Assembly: GCA_963763015.1 (NCBI GenBank)
Contig: CAVXML010000011.1
Span: 558,001 to 622,000, forward strand
Length of the DNA stretch: 64,000 nucleotides
Source of the DNA: Fodinibacter sp963763015
GTDB taxonomy: Bacteria; Actinomycetota; Actinomycetes; Actinomycetales; Dermatophilaceae
Reading direction: 5' to 3'
Positions 48,746 through 57,591 of this stretch are shown in pieces. Under the pieces are notes generated by a model. The model saw only the letters and a list, made by a program, of their open reading frames with translations, made no database searches and was not told the origin of the DNA. Each line of letters begins with the position of its first letter. Position 1 is the stretch's first letter. A program made the translations under genes and the position numbers.

Positions 48746-49698
48746 GCCTGCTCGAGGCAACGGTGCGCGCTGCGTCGGTGCTCGCGGCCTTCCTCGTCCT
48801 CCCCCTGCTCGTCGGCCAGACCGAGCACAAGGTCATGGCCCACATGCAGGGACGTCTCGGCCCGATGTATGCCGGCGGGTTCCACGGCTGGGCCCAGCTC
48901 GTGGCGGACGGCGTCAAGTTCGTGCAGAAGGAGGACATCACCCCCAAGGCCGCCGACCGGTGGGTGTTCCGCCTCGCGCCGGCGGTCGCGCTGGTGCCCT
49001 ACCTGCTTGCCCTCGCGACGATCCCGGTGCACCCGGGGGTGGCGGCCGTGGACGTCTCCGGCTCACTCGTGCTCGTCCTCGCGGCAACCTCGGTGGGGGC
49101 GCTGGGCACCCTCATGGCCGGCTGGGCCAGTGCGAACAAGTACGCCCTGCTCGGTGGCCTGCGCGCCGCCGCGCAGCTGGTGTCGTACGAGCTGCCGATC
49201 GTCCTCGCCCTGGCCTCGATCGCCCTCGCGGGCGGCTCGCTCTCGCTGGCGACCCTCACCGACCGGTGGTCGCCGTGGTGGGTGCTGTGGCAGCTTCCCG
49301 GGCTCGTCGTCTTCGTCGTCGCGGCGTGCGCCGAGCTCCAGCGCCCCCCGTTCGACATGCCGGTCGCCGACGCCGAGCTCGTGATGGGCGCGTGGACGGA
49401 GTACACCGGCCTGCGCTTCGCGTTCTTCCTCCTCGCCGAGTACGCGGGCATCGTCGTCATGTCGCTGCTCGTCGCCACCCTGTGGCTCGGCGGGTGGCAC
49501 GGGCCGTTCGAGGACTCCCTGGGCTGGCTCTGGACCCTGCTCAAGGGCTTCGCGGTGGCCGTGGTCGTCATCTGGGTCAGGGTCGCCTGGCCGCGGCTGC
49601 GGGAGGACCAGCTGCAGCGCGTCGCCTGGGTCTGGCTCGTGCCGCTCGCGCTGGCCCAGCTGCTGATCACCGGCGCCGGGGTGGTGATGGGCTGGTGA
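48742..49698 (+). CDS. nuoH: NADH-quinone oxidoreductase subunit H
   Basis: A 318-residue subunit with eight hydrophobic helices that forms the proton/quinone chamber next to NuoA and NuoB. Conserved blocks are GQTEHKVMAHMQGRLGPMYA, GWAQLVADGVKFVQKEDITP, WASANKYALLGGLRAAAQLV and SYELPIVLAL, plus RPPFDMPVADAELVMGAWTE. The cytoplasmic loop Glu/Asp residues of the proton path are intact. The ATG overlaps the nuoC stop; the GTG of nuoI overlaps its own stop. Confidence 0.94.
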   Translation: MSLLEATVRAASVLAAFLVLPLLVGQTEHKVMAHMQGRLGPMYAGGFHGWAQLVADGVKFVQKEDITPKAADRWVFRLAPAVALVPYLLALATIPVHPGVAAVDVSGSLVLVLAATSVGALGTLMAGWASANKYALLGGLRAAAQLVSYELPIVLALASIALAGGSLSLATLTDRWSPWWVLWQLPGLVVFVVAACAELQRPPFDMPVADAELVMGAWTEYTGLRFAFFLLAEYAGIVVMSLLVATLWLGGWHGPFEDSLGWLWTLLKGFAVAVVVIWVRVAWPRLREDQLQRVAWVWLVPLALAQLLITGAGVVMGW

Positions 49699-50318
49699 GC
49701 GGGCTCCCCGGCATCCTCAAGGGTCTGGCGACCACGGCGCGCACCGCCCTGCGGCCGACGCACACCCAGGAGTACCCCGACGTCGCGCCCGACCTCCCGC
49801 CCCGGAGCCGGGGGGTGATCGCGCTGCTCGAGGAGAACTGCACCTCGTGCATGCTCTGTGCCCGCGAGTGCCCGGACTGGTGCATCTACATCGACTCGCA
49901 CAAGGAGACCGTCCCGGCGACCACCGAGGGGGGCCGCGACCGCCAGCGCAACGTGCTCGACCGGTTCGCCATCGACTTCTCCCTCTGCATGTACTGCGGC
50001 ATCTGCATCGAGGTCTGCCCCTTCGACGCGCTCTTCTGGAGCCCCCAGTTCGAGTACTCCGAGGTCGACATCCGCGACCTCCTCCACGAGAAGGACCGGC
50101 TGGGGCGGTGGATGGCGACCGTGCCGCCGCCGCCGGCCCTCGACGAGCGGGCCGCCGAGCCGGCCGAGATCGCGGCCGCGAGCAAGCCCCTGCGTGACGT
50201 CGCAGCCCCGATGCCGCGCACCGTGCGTCCGCGCCCCGCCGGCACGGGCACGCGCCCACCCGAGCCGAAGGAGCCGCTGACCGGCACGCCGGAGTCCGTC
50301 CCGGACGACACGCCGTGA
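49695..50318 (+). CDS. nuoI: NADH-quinone oxidoreductase subunit I
   Basis: A 207-residue ferredoxin-like subunit carrying clusters N6a and N6b. Ligands are Cys49, 52, 55, 59 (CTSCMLCARECP) and Cys98, 101, 104, 108 (CMYCGICIEVCP). Residues ~145-207 are a Pro/Ala/Glu-rich extension (TVRPRPAGTGTRPPEPKEPL) beyond the usual end. In complex I forms that lack NuoEFG, NuoI is near the likely ferredoxin docking face, so the extension is notable. GTG 49695 overlaps the nuoH stop. Confidence 0.93.
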   Translation: MSGLPGILKGLATTARTALRPTHTQEYPDVAPDLPPRSRGVIALLEENCTSCMLCARECPDWCIYIDSHKETVPATTEGGRDRQRNVLDRFAIDFSLCMYCGICIEVCPFDALFWSPQFEYSEVDIRDLLHEKDRLGRWMATVPPPPALDERAAEPAEIAAASKPLRDVAAPMPRTVRPRPAGTGTRPPEPKEPLTGTPESVPDDTP

Positions 50319-50821
50319 CCGCCCTCGACACGGCCTTCGCGGCCTCGGGCCTCGTCGCCGTGGTGGGCGGGCTGCTCGCGGTGACGACCCGGCACGTGGT
50401 GCACGCGGCGCTGTGGCTCGTGGTCGCGCTGGTCGGGGTGGCGGGGTCGCTGCTCGTGCTCGGCGCCGAGCTCGTGGCGCTGGTGCTCGTACTCGTCTAC
50501 GTCGGCGCCGTCGTCGTGCTCGTCCTGTTCGCCCTGATGCTGACCCGGGCGCCGATCGGCCCAGACCTCGAGCACCGCGCGGGTCCGTGGCGCACCGCGG
50601 GGGCGGCGGTTCTCGGGGCGGCGGTCGCCGTTCTCCTGGCGTCCGTCCTGCTGCCGCTGGCCGCGGGCGCCGTCGAGCGTGCCGACGTCACCAGTACGCA
50701 GGTCGCCGGGCAGATCTTCGGCACCTGGGTCTGGCCGTTCGAGCTGCTCTCCCTGCTCCTGCTCGTCGCGCTCGTCGCGGCGCTGGCCGTCTCCCGCGTC
50801 CCGCGCGAGGCGGCTCCGTGA
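50315..50821 (+). CDS. nuoJ: NADH-quinone oxidoreductase subunit J
   Basis: A 168-residue membrane subunit with five helices. LVVALVGVAGSLLVLGAELV and VLVLVYVGAVVVLVLFALML, with the conserved Tyr/Gly of helix 3 (VYVGAV), are the NuoJ (ND6) core. It starts with GTG in a 4-base overlap with nuoI and ends overlapping nuoK. It belongs to the hinge region between the quinone site and the antiporter-like subunits. Confidence 0.92.
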   Translation: MTALDTAFAASGLVAVVGGLLAVTTRHVVHAALWLVVALVGVAGSLLVLGAELVALVLVLVYVGAVVVLVLFALMLTRAPIGPDLEHRAGPWRTAGAAVLGAAVAVLLASVLLPLAAGAVERADVTSTQVAGQIFGTWVWPFELLSLLLLVALVAALAVSRVPREAAP

Positions 50822-51126
50822 TCCACCTCGCCGGTCCCTACCTCCTCGCCGCCGCCCTCGTGGGTCTCGGAGTGTTCGGAATCGCGGTGCGTCGCAACGC
50901 GGTTCTGCTCCTCGTCGGCGTCGAGCTCGTGCTGAGCGGGGCGCTCGTGCTGCTCGTGGCGACCCAGGCGGCCGGTGCCGACCGCTGGGCGGCGGGCAGC
51001 GTCCTGCCGCTGTTCGTCATCACCATCGCTGCGGCGGAGGTCGTCGTGGCCCTCGCCGTCGTCCTCACCGCCTACCGCCAGCGGGCCCGGATAGACCTCG
51101 CCGAGCCGAGCGGGGAGGCGCCATGA
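50818..51126 (+). CDS. nuoK: NADH-quinone oxidoreductase subunit K
   Basis: A 102-residue three-helix subunit. The two buried acidic residues needed for proton transfer are visible: Glu in LLLVGVELVLSG and Glu in ITIAAAEVVVALAVV. The length is normal. GTG 50818 overlaps the nuoJ stop by four bases (GTGA). Confidence 0.93.
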   Translation: MIHLAGPYLLAAALVGLGVFGIAVRRNAVLLLVGVELVLSGALVLLVATQAAGADRWAAGSVLPLFVITIAAAEVVVALAVVLTAYRQRARIDLAEPSGEAP

Positions 51127-52937
51127 ACCCCTGGCCGATCGTCCTCCTCCCCGCGCTGGCGTCGGTCGCGGGTCTGGCGCTCGCTCGCGATGCCCGGCTG
51201 CCCCGGCTCGTCGCCGTGGGAGCCGCCGGCCTGGTCCTGCTCCTCGCCGCGCTGGCCTGGGCGGTCCAGGGCGACGGCGTTCTCATCGCAGCCGGCCCCC
51301 GGCTCGCCGCCGGGGAGCTCGTCGTTCCCCTCGACCTCGTCACCGACCCGGCCCGCGTGGCCGTGGCGTTCATCGTCGCGCTCGTCGCCCTCGCCGTGCA
51401 GGTCTACTCGACGTGGTACCTCGCCGCCGACGACCGTTACGCGTCGTTCGCCGCCACGGTGTCTCTGTTCTCGGCGGCAATGCTCCTCGTCGTCCTCTCG
51501 GGCGACCTGCTGCTCACGGTGGTCGGGTGGGAGGTCATGGGCTGGTGCTCCTTCCTCCTCATCGGCCACTGGTCCCGGCGCCACAGCGCACGTCGCGCGG
51601 CCCACAAGGCGTTCCTCGTGACCCGGCTCGCCGACATCGGCTTCGTCCTCGGTGTCATCGGCCTGGCGGCCGGTGCCGGCACGACGAGCCTGGGGGCCGT
51701 GGTGAGCCACTGGGCCCGGGTCCCGGAGCCGGACACCGCCCTTCGCGGGCTGCTCCTCACACTCGTGATCGTCGGAGTGCTGGGCAAGTCGGCGCAGCTG
51801 CCGTTCCAGGACTGGCTCGCCGACGCCATGGAGGGCCCCACGCCTGCCAGCGCCCTCATCCACGCGGCGACGATGGTCGCCGCCGGCACGGTCGTGCTCG
51901 CCGGGCTCTTCCCCCTGCTGGCGGTGAGCCCCGCCCCCCGCTGGGTGCTCGGCGTCTCGGTGTCCGTCACCATGCTCCTCGCCGCCGTTCTCGCCTTCGC
52001 CCAGAGCGACGTCAAGAGACTGCTCGCCTGGTCGACCGTCAGCCAGGTGGGGGTCATGCTCGCCGCCCTCGCCGCGGCTGCGCCCGAGGCCGGTCCGGAT
52101 GCCGGCCTGTTCCACCTGTGGTCGCACGCCGTGTTCAAGGCGCTCCTCTTCCTCGCCGTCGGGTGGGCCGGCGTCATCGCCGGCGGCACCGCCGCGCGGG
52201 CCCTGCGGGGCAGCGCCGCGGCCGACCCGCTGCTGCGGGTCTCCCTCCTCATGGGTCTGCTCTCCCTGGCGGGGGTGCCGCTCGTGGTCGGTGGGCTGTC
52301 GAAGGAACACGTCGTCTCGGCGGCGTGGGAGGGTGCGGTGCACGGCGGACCGGGCCTTCTCGTGCTCGTCGCCCTCCTCCTCACCGCCGCCGTCACGGCC
52401 GCGTACTGCACCCGTGCCTACCTGCTGCTGACCGCCCACGTGCGGCCGGTGCGCACCGCCGCCCCCCTCCCGCTCGCGGTGCAGGGGGTGCTGTGGGTTC
52501 TCGTGGTCCTGACCGTCCTCGGGGGGCTCGTCCTCCTCACCGACGCCTTCTCGGTCGGCGGGATGTCCCTCGTCTGGGTCCTCATCACGACGCTCGTCGT
52601 GCTCGTCGGGGTGGTCGTCGCTCTGCGCGGTGGCTTCGACCGGGACCCCGCGGAGGTGCTCGTCCCGCGGTTCGTCCCGCTCGCGGACCGTGGGCTCGGC
52701 GCCGACACGGCGTACCGACGGCTCGTCGCCCAGCCGGTCCTCGCCCTCGCCCGGCTCGTCTCCGTCCTGGACACCCGGGTCGTCGACGCCTCGGTCAGGG
52801 GGGCTGCGGTGGTCACCCGGGCCGCGGGGCGGGCCGGTGCACTCGCCCACCGAGGGGAGCGACCCGGCTCGGCCGTGGGCCTGGTGCTGACGGCCGTCGT
52901 CGTGCTGGGGCTCGCGGGGGTGCTCGCGTGGTCGTGA
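51123..52937 (+). CDS. nuoL: NADH-quinone oxidoreductase subunit L
   Basis: A 604-residue antiporter-like proton pump with about 16 helices. Conserved pieces are TVVGWEVMGWCSFLLIGHW (key Glu), KAFLVTRLADIGFVLGV, QLPFQDWLADAMEGPTPASA (proton-path Lys region and discontinuous helix) and AFAQSDVKRLLAWSTVSQVG. The C-terminal lateral helix region is present but somewhat short. The ATG overlaps nuoK (ATGA). Confidence 0.93.
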   Translation: MNPWPIVLLPALASVAGLALARDARLPRLVAVGAAGLVLLLAALAWAVQGDGVLIAAGPRLAAGELVVPLDLVTDPARVAVAFIVALVALAVQVYSTWYLAADDRYASFAATVSLFSAAMLLVVLSGDLLLTVVGWEVMGWCSFLLIGHWSRRHSARRAAHKAFLVTRLADIGFVLGVIGLAAGAGTTSLGAVVSHWARVPEPDTALRGLLLTLVIVGVLGKSAQLPFQDWLADAMEGPTPASALIHAATMVAAGTVVLAGLFPLLAVSPAPRWVLGVSVSVTMLLAAVLAFAQSDVKRLLAWSTVSQVGVMLAALAAAAPEAGPDAGLFHLWSHAVFKALLFLAVGWAGVIAGGTAARALRGSAAADPLLRVSLLMGLLSLAGVPLVVGGLSKEHVVSAAWEGAVHGGPGLLVLVALLLTAAVTAAYCTRAYLLLTAHVRPVRTAAPLPLAVQGVLWVLVVLTVLGGLVLLTDAFSVGGMSLVWVLITTLVVLVGVVVALRGGFDRDPAEVLVPRFVPLADRGLGADTAYRRLVAQPVLALARLVSVLDTRVVDASVRGAAVVTRAAGRAGALAHRGERPGSAVGLVLTAVVVLGLAGVLAWS

Positions 52938-54412
52938 GCCTGCTCCTCGCCGTGCCCGCCGCCGTCGGGCTCTGGCTCGTCACCGGCGGGCGCGCCCTGC
53001 ACGTCGACACGGCCCGGGCCCTGGCCGGTGGGACCGCGGCGATCACGATGGCCCTGGCTCTGATGGTCTCGGTGGAGCGGTCCGAGGTCGACCGGTCCTG
53101 GCTGCCCGAGCTCGGCGTGCGCTGGTCGTTCGGTGTCGACGGCATCTCCGTCCCGCTCGTGCTCCTGACCGCGGTCATCGGCGTCCTCGTCGCCGCCCAC
53201 GCCTGGGTCGACGTCCCCGAGGGCGGCACCCCGGCGACCTTCCTCGGCTGCCTCCTGCTCGTCGAGGCGGGGGCCCTCGCCACGTTCACCGCCCGCGACG
53301 CGGTGCTCTTCTTCGTGGCGTTCGAGCTCGTCCTCGTGCCGATGTGGGTCCTCATCAGCCGCTACGGGGACCGCCATGACGACCGGGCCCGGGCCGACGC
53401 CGGGCACCGGTTCGTGCTCTACACGGCGGCCGGGTCGACGCTCATGCTCGTCGGCATCCTCACCCTCGTCACCTCCGCCGGCACCTCGGACCTGAGGGAG
53501 CTGGCGGCCGGTGCCGGAGCCGACCTGCCCCTCGACCGCCAGCTCCTGGTCGCCGCCTTCCTGACCGCCGGCCTGGCGGTCAAGGTGCCCGTGTTCCCCC
53601 TGCACACCTGGCTTCCTCCCGCCCACACCATCGCTCCCACGGCGGGCTCGGTCCTCCTCGCTGCCGTGCTGCTGAAGATGGGCACCTATGGGCTGGTCCG
53701 CCTGCCGGTCGCCACCGTGCCCGACGGCTTCACCCGGCTCAGCCCTGTCCTCGCCGTGCTCGGCGTCATCGGCATCGTGTGGGGGGCACTCGTCTGCCTC
53801 GTCGAGCGCGACCTGAAGCGGCTCATCGCCTACTCGTCGGTGGCGCACATGGGCTTCGTCGCGCTCGCGCTGGCCGCCGGCACCGAGACCGGGCTCCAGG
53901 GGGCCCTGTTCGTCAACATCGCCCACGGCGTCATCTCCGCGCTGCTGTTCGTCCTCGTCGGAGGTCTGAAGCAGCGGTGGGGGAGTGTCGACCTGCTCGT
54001 CGGCCGCCCGGCACTGCGGGAGACCTCTCCCCGTCTCGGCTTCCTCCTCGTCCTGGGCCTGGCGGCCAGCCTCGGGCTCCCCGGGCTCGCGGGGTTCTGG
54101 GGCGAGTTCCTCTCGGTCTACGCCGCGTGGGCACCGGCGGCCGACCGTCCCCGTGCCCTGTTCGTCGGCTGCGCGGTGGTCGCCGCGGTCGGCGCCGCGC
54201 TGGCCGCCGCCTACGCCCTGCGCGTGCTCCGTACCGTCTGGGTCGGCGACCAGCCGGACGCCGAGGAGGCCGGCACGCCCGACACCCGGGGCGTCGAGCT
54301 CACCGTGCTGGGGGCCCTCGGCGTGCTCGTGGTGGTCCTCGGTGTGCTGCCCGGCCCGCTGCTCCGCGTCACCGCCGGCGCGGCCGGAGCCCTCACCGGG
54401 AGCGGACCGTGA
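52934..54412 (+). CDS. nuoM: NADH-quinone oxidoreductase subunit M
   Basis: A 492-residue proton-pumping antiporter-like subunit. The essential Glu of helix 5 is in FFVAFELVLVPMWVLISRYG. Lys and Pro breaks are in AGLAVKVPVFPLHTWLPPAH, and CLVERDLKRLIAYSSVAHMG is the second signature. It starts with GTG 52934, overlapping the nuoL stop (GTGA); GTG 52928 is also possible. Confidence 0.93.
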   Translation: MSLLLAVPAAVGLWLVTGGRALHVDTARALAGGTAAITMALALMVSVERSEVDRSWLPELGVRWSFGVDGISVPLVLLTAVIGVLVAAHAWVDVPEGGTPATFLGCLLLVEAGALATFTARDAVLFFVAFELVLVPMWVLISRYGDRHDDRARADAGHRFVLYTAAGSTLMLVGILTLVTSAGTSDLRELAAGAGADLPLDRQLLVAAFLTAGLAVKVPVFPLHTWLPPAHTIAPTAGSVLLAAVLLKMGTYGLVRLPVATVPDGFTRLSPVLAVLGVIGIVWGALVCLVERDLKRLIAYSSVAHMGFVALALAAGTETGLQGALFVNIAHGVISALLFVLVGGLKQRWGSVDLLVGRPALRETSPRLGFLLVLGLAASLGLPGLAGFWGEFLSVYAAWAPAADRPRALFVGCAVVAAVGAALAAAYALRVLRTVWVGDQPDAEEAGTPDTRGVELTVLGALGVLVVVLGVLPGPLLRVTAGAAGALTGSGP

Positions 54413-55863
54413 CGGCCGCAGCGCTGGTGACCGTCGACCCCCTCGCGCTCGCGCCGGCGCTGCTGCCGGCCCTCGGTGCGGTGCTCGTGCTCGTCGGCGA
54501 CGCCCTGCTTCCCGGCCGGCGCCCCCGGCCACTGCCGGTGGCCGTCCTCATCCTCGTCGTGGCAGCCGGCACCGCCCTCGCGACCGCCGTGCGACCGGCA
54601 TCCGAGCCGGTGCGGACCCTCTGCCTCCCTGCACCGGACGGCGCGTGCCTGTGGACGGCGGGCCCCACCACGGGAACGCTGCAGGCCGGCATCCTGCTCT
54701 CGGCTGCCGCCTCGCTCGCCCTGCTCCACGACGCCGGGCGGGGCCCGCGCGACACGACGGTCACGACCGCGCTGGTGCTCACCGCTGCGACCGGTGGCGC
54801 AGGGGTCGCCGCCTCCCGCGACATCGGCGCCTGGCTGGTCACCATCGAGCTTGCGACCGTGCCGCTCGTCGCGCTGGTCGCGCTGCGCGGCACCCGCGCC
54901 GCGGCCCATGGTGCGCTCACCCTCCTCGTCACGTCCGTCACGTCCTTCGCCCTCCTGGTGCTCGGGTCGGCGCTGTGGCTGACCGCGACCGGTGACGCTG
55001 CCTTCGCCCCGGACACGGTGTCCACCGCGTGGGGTGACCCCGACCGCCGGACGGTGCTCGTGCTCGCCATGACGGTCCTGCTCTGCGGCCTGGGCTTCAA
55101 GCTCTCCCTGGTGCCGTTCCACGCCTGGACGCCGCAGGCGTACTCCACCGCCGACCTGGGCACGGCCGCTGCCCTGGCGTCGGTCTCCAAGCTCTCCGCG
55201 GCGGCGGCGCTCCTCGTGCCCGCCGCGGCCGTCGCCGGGGCCGACGTCGACACCGGGGCGGTGGCCGTCGTCCTGGGCGCCGTTGCCGTGGCCTCCATGC
55301 TCCTGGGCAACGTGCTCGCCCTGCGCCAGGACGATGCCACCCGCTTCCTGGCGTGGTCGGCCGTCGCGCAGGCCGGCTGGGTCGTGCTGCCGGTGGCGGC
55401 CCTGACCGCGAGCGGCATCCGGGCGTCGGCGGCGTACGTGCTGGTCTATGTCCTCGCCACGCTCGTGGTCTTCGCGGCAGTGGCGCGGGTCGGCCCCGGG
55501 CCGATCGCCCGCCACCGCGGGCTGCTCCGCCGCGACCGGCTCACCGGCGGGGCGCTCGCGCTTGCGCTCCTCGTGCTCGCGGGTCTGCCGCCCGGTGTCA
55601 TCGGGCTGGTCGTCAAGGTGGTGGCGCTCGGGCCTGCCGTGGCCGCCGGGCTCTGGCCCGCCGTCGTGGTCGCCGTGGTGGCCGTCGTCCTGGGGGTCGC
55701 GGTGTACCTGCGGTGGTTCGCCCTGCTCCTCGCCGACCCGGGGGACGACGTGAATCCGAGTCCGGCGACCGGGCGGGGACCGCTGGCCGTCCTCGTCCTC
55801 GGAACGGCTCTGCTCGTCGTGCTCAGCGCCCTGCCGGCCCTGCTGCTGGACCTGCTCTCCTGA
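54409..55863 (+). CDS. nuoN: NADH-quinone oxidoreductase subunit N
   Basis: A 484-residue antiporter-like subunit. VTIELATVPLVALVALRGTR, GLGFKLSLVPFHAWTPQAYS and LALRQDDATRFLAWSAVAQA match the NuoN proton path, with Lys and Glu in the expected helices; the N-terminus is more divergent than in NuoL and NuoM. It is the last gene of the overlapping run and is followed by a compact hairpin. Confidence 0.92.
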   Translation: MTAAALVTVDPLALAPALLPALGAVLVLVGDALLPGRRPRPLPVAVLILVVAAGTALATAVRPASEPVRTLCLPAPDGACLWTAGPTTGTLQAGILLSAAASLALLHDAGRGPRDTTVTTALVLTAATGGAGVAASRDIGAWLVTIELATVPLVALVALRGTRAAAHGALTLLVTSVTSFALLVLGSALWLTATGDAAFAPDTVSTAWGDPDRRTVLVLAMTVLLCGLGFKLSLVPFHAWTPQAYSTADLGTAAALASVSKLSAAAALLVPAAAVAGADVDTGAVAVVLGAVAVASMLLGNVLALRQDDATRFLAWSAVAQAGWVVLPVAALTASGIRASAAYVLVYVLATLVVFAAVARVGPGPIARHRGLLRRDRLTGGALALALLVLAGLPPGVIGLVVKVVALGPAVAAGLWPAVVVAVVAVVLGVAVYLRWFALLLADPGDDVNPSPATGRGPLAVLVLGTALLVVLSALPALLLDLLS

Positions 55864-55869
55864 CCGGAA

Positions 55870-55887
55870 CGAACGGGGGACCGTTCG
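55870..55887 (+). terminator. Hairpin between nuoN and htpX
   Basis: CGAACGG and CCGTTCG form a perfect 7-bp stem around a GGGA tetraloop, 7 bases after the nuoN stop. There is no U-tract, so it may terminate, pause or stabilise the nuo transcript. Confidence 0.45.
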
Positions 55888-55901
55888 GCGTTGGAGACGA
55901 C

Positions 55902-56789
55902 ATGCACAGCCACAACAACGGCCTGAAGACGGCCGCCCTCCTCGGCGGCATGTGGGCCATCCTCCTCGCCATCGGCTGGATGGTCTCCCAGTACTTCGGC
56001 AGCAGCGTGTTCCTCCTCGTCTTCGCCCTGATCGGCGTCGCCACCACCTTCTACGGGTACTGGAACTCCGACAAGCTGGCCATCCGCGCGATGCACGCCT
56101 ACCCCGTGAGCGAGGCGGAGGCGCCCGGCATGTACCGGATCGTGCGCGAGCTGTCCACTGCTGCAGGCAAGCCCATGCCGCGTCTCTACATCTCGCCCAC
56201 CCAGGCGCCCAACGCCTTCGCGACGGGCCGCAACCCCGAGAACGCCGCCGTGTGCTGCACGACCGGCATCCTGGGGCTGCTCGACGAGCGCGAGCTGCGT
56301 GGAGTGCTCGGGCACGAGCTCATGCACGTCTACAACCGCGACATCCTCACGAGCTCGGTGGCGGCCGCCATCGCCGGTGTCATCTCGACGATCGGCCAGT
56401 TCCTCTCCTTCGGGATGATCTTCGGGGGAGGCTCGAGCGACGAGAACCGCAACCCGGTCGCCGGCCTGGCCCTGGCCATCCTCGCCCCGTTCGCGGCCAT
56501 GGTGGTCCAGCTCGCCATCTCCCGGACCCGCGAGTACGACGCGGACGAGGACGGTGCTCGCCTGACCGGCGACCCCCTCGCCCTCGCGTCCGCGCTGCGC
56601 AAGCTGGAGCTCGGCGTGGCCCGGGCGCCCCTCGCCCCCACCCAGCAGGTCGTCAACGCCAGCCACATGATGATCGCCAACCCGTTCCGCGCACAGGACG
56701 TCTCTCGGCTCATGGCCACCCACCCGCCGATGGCCGAGCGCATCGCGCGGCTCGAGCAGATGGCGTACGGCTTCCGCACCAACCCCTGA
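55902..56789 (+). CDS. htpX: HtpX membrane metalloprotease
   Basis: A 295-residue M48 protease. Two N-terminal helices (17-50) and two later ones surround a cytoplasmic active site with HELMH (His138, Glu139, His142) and the third ligand in REYDADEDGA. LYISPTQAPNAFATGRNPEN is the conserved strand before the site. HtpX clears misfolded membrane proteins with FtsH. ATG 55902 has GGAGA upstream. Its position after a membrane-complex operon is suggestive but probably incidental. Confidence 0.93.
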   Translation: MHSHNNGLKTAALLGGMWAILLAIGWMVSQYFGSSVFLLVFALIGVATTFYGYWNSDKLAIRAMHAYPVSEAEAPGMYRIVRELSTAAGKPMPRLYISPTQAPNAFATGRNPENAAVCCTTGILGLLDERELRGVLGHELMHVYNRDILTSSVAAAIAGVISTIGQFLSFGMIFGGGSSDENRNPVAGLALAILAPFAAMVVQLAISRTREYDADEDGARLTGDPLALASALRKLELGVARAPLAPTQQVVNASHMMIANPFRAQDVSRLMATHPPMAERIARLEQMAYGFRTNP

Positions 56790-56802
56790 GCTCCTGGGGG
56801 CA

Positions 56803-57591
56803 TCAGCCGGGCGGGAGCCCGGCCGCCGAGTCGTCGTAGTACTGGCGGTTCCGCAGCCCCGAGGCCGCCGCCTCGTCGAGGCACACGACCGTGTCCTGGT
56901 GCCACTGGAGGACGGAGGCGGGGACGGATGCCGTGAGCGGCCCCTCGAGCGCGGCCGCGACGGCATCCGCCTTCGTGTCGCCGGTGGCCACGAGGACCAG
57001 CCGGCGGGCGTCGAGGATGGTGCCGAGCCCCTGGGTGAGGCAGTGCGTCGGCACGTCCTCCGGCTGGTCGAAGAAGCGGGCGTTGTCGCGCCGGGTGCGC
57101 TCCGACAGCCGCTTCACGCGGGTGCGGGAGGTCAGCGCGGACCCCGGCTCGTTGAAGCCGAGGTGTCCGTTGGCGCCGATGCCGAGCACCTGGACGTCGA
57201 CGCCGCCGAGGTCGGCGATGCGCTCCTCGAAGGCCCGGGCGGCCGCCATGAGCGTCGGCACGTCGCGCCCCGAGCCGTCGGGAACGGACAGCCGCTCGGG
57301 GGACAGCCCGAGGGTGCCGCAGACCTCGCGCAGCAGGACCTGGCGGTACCCCTCCGGGTGCCCGGCGGGCAGGCCGACGTACTCGTCGAGCGCCACGCCG
57401 TGGGCCTCGCCGAAGTCCACGCGCCCCTCCTCGGCGGCCCGGCCGAGCTCCCGGTAGAGGCCGAGCGGTGACGAGCCGGTCGCGAGCCCGAGCACGGGGG
57501 CGCGCCGTTCCCCCAGGGGCAGGCCGGCCAGAACGGCACGCGCGGCCCGGCGTGCTGCCGCGCCGGGGGTCGGGCTGACCACGACCTCCAT
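56803..57591 (-). CDS. nagB: Glucosamine-6-phosphate deaminase
   Basis: A 262-residue enzyme converting GlcN6P to Fru6P and ammonia. The phosphate loop GLATGSSPLGLYRELG, the catalytic Asp in VALDEYVGLP, and GIGANGHLGFNEP with the active-site His are intact; the length is that of bacterial NagB. It is the last gene of the amino-sugar operon and its ATG shares one base with the stop of the upstream ROK kinase (TGATG). The open frame upstream to 58308 belongs to the kinase region and is not part of nagB. Confidence 0.93.
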   Translation of the reverse strand: MEVVVSPTPGAAARRAARAVLAGLPLGERRAPVLGLATGSSPLGLYRELGRAAEEGRVDFGEAHGVALDEYVGLPAGHPEGYRQVLLREVCGTLGLSPERLSVPDGSGRDVPTLMAAARAFEERIADLGGVDVQVLGIGANGHLGFNEPGSALTSRTRVKRLSERTRRDNARFFDQPEDVPTHCLTQGLGTILDARRLVLVATGDTKADAVAAALEGPLTASVPASVLQWHQDTVVCLDEAAASGLRNRQYYDDSAAGLPPG

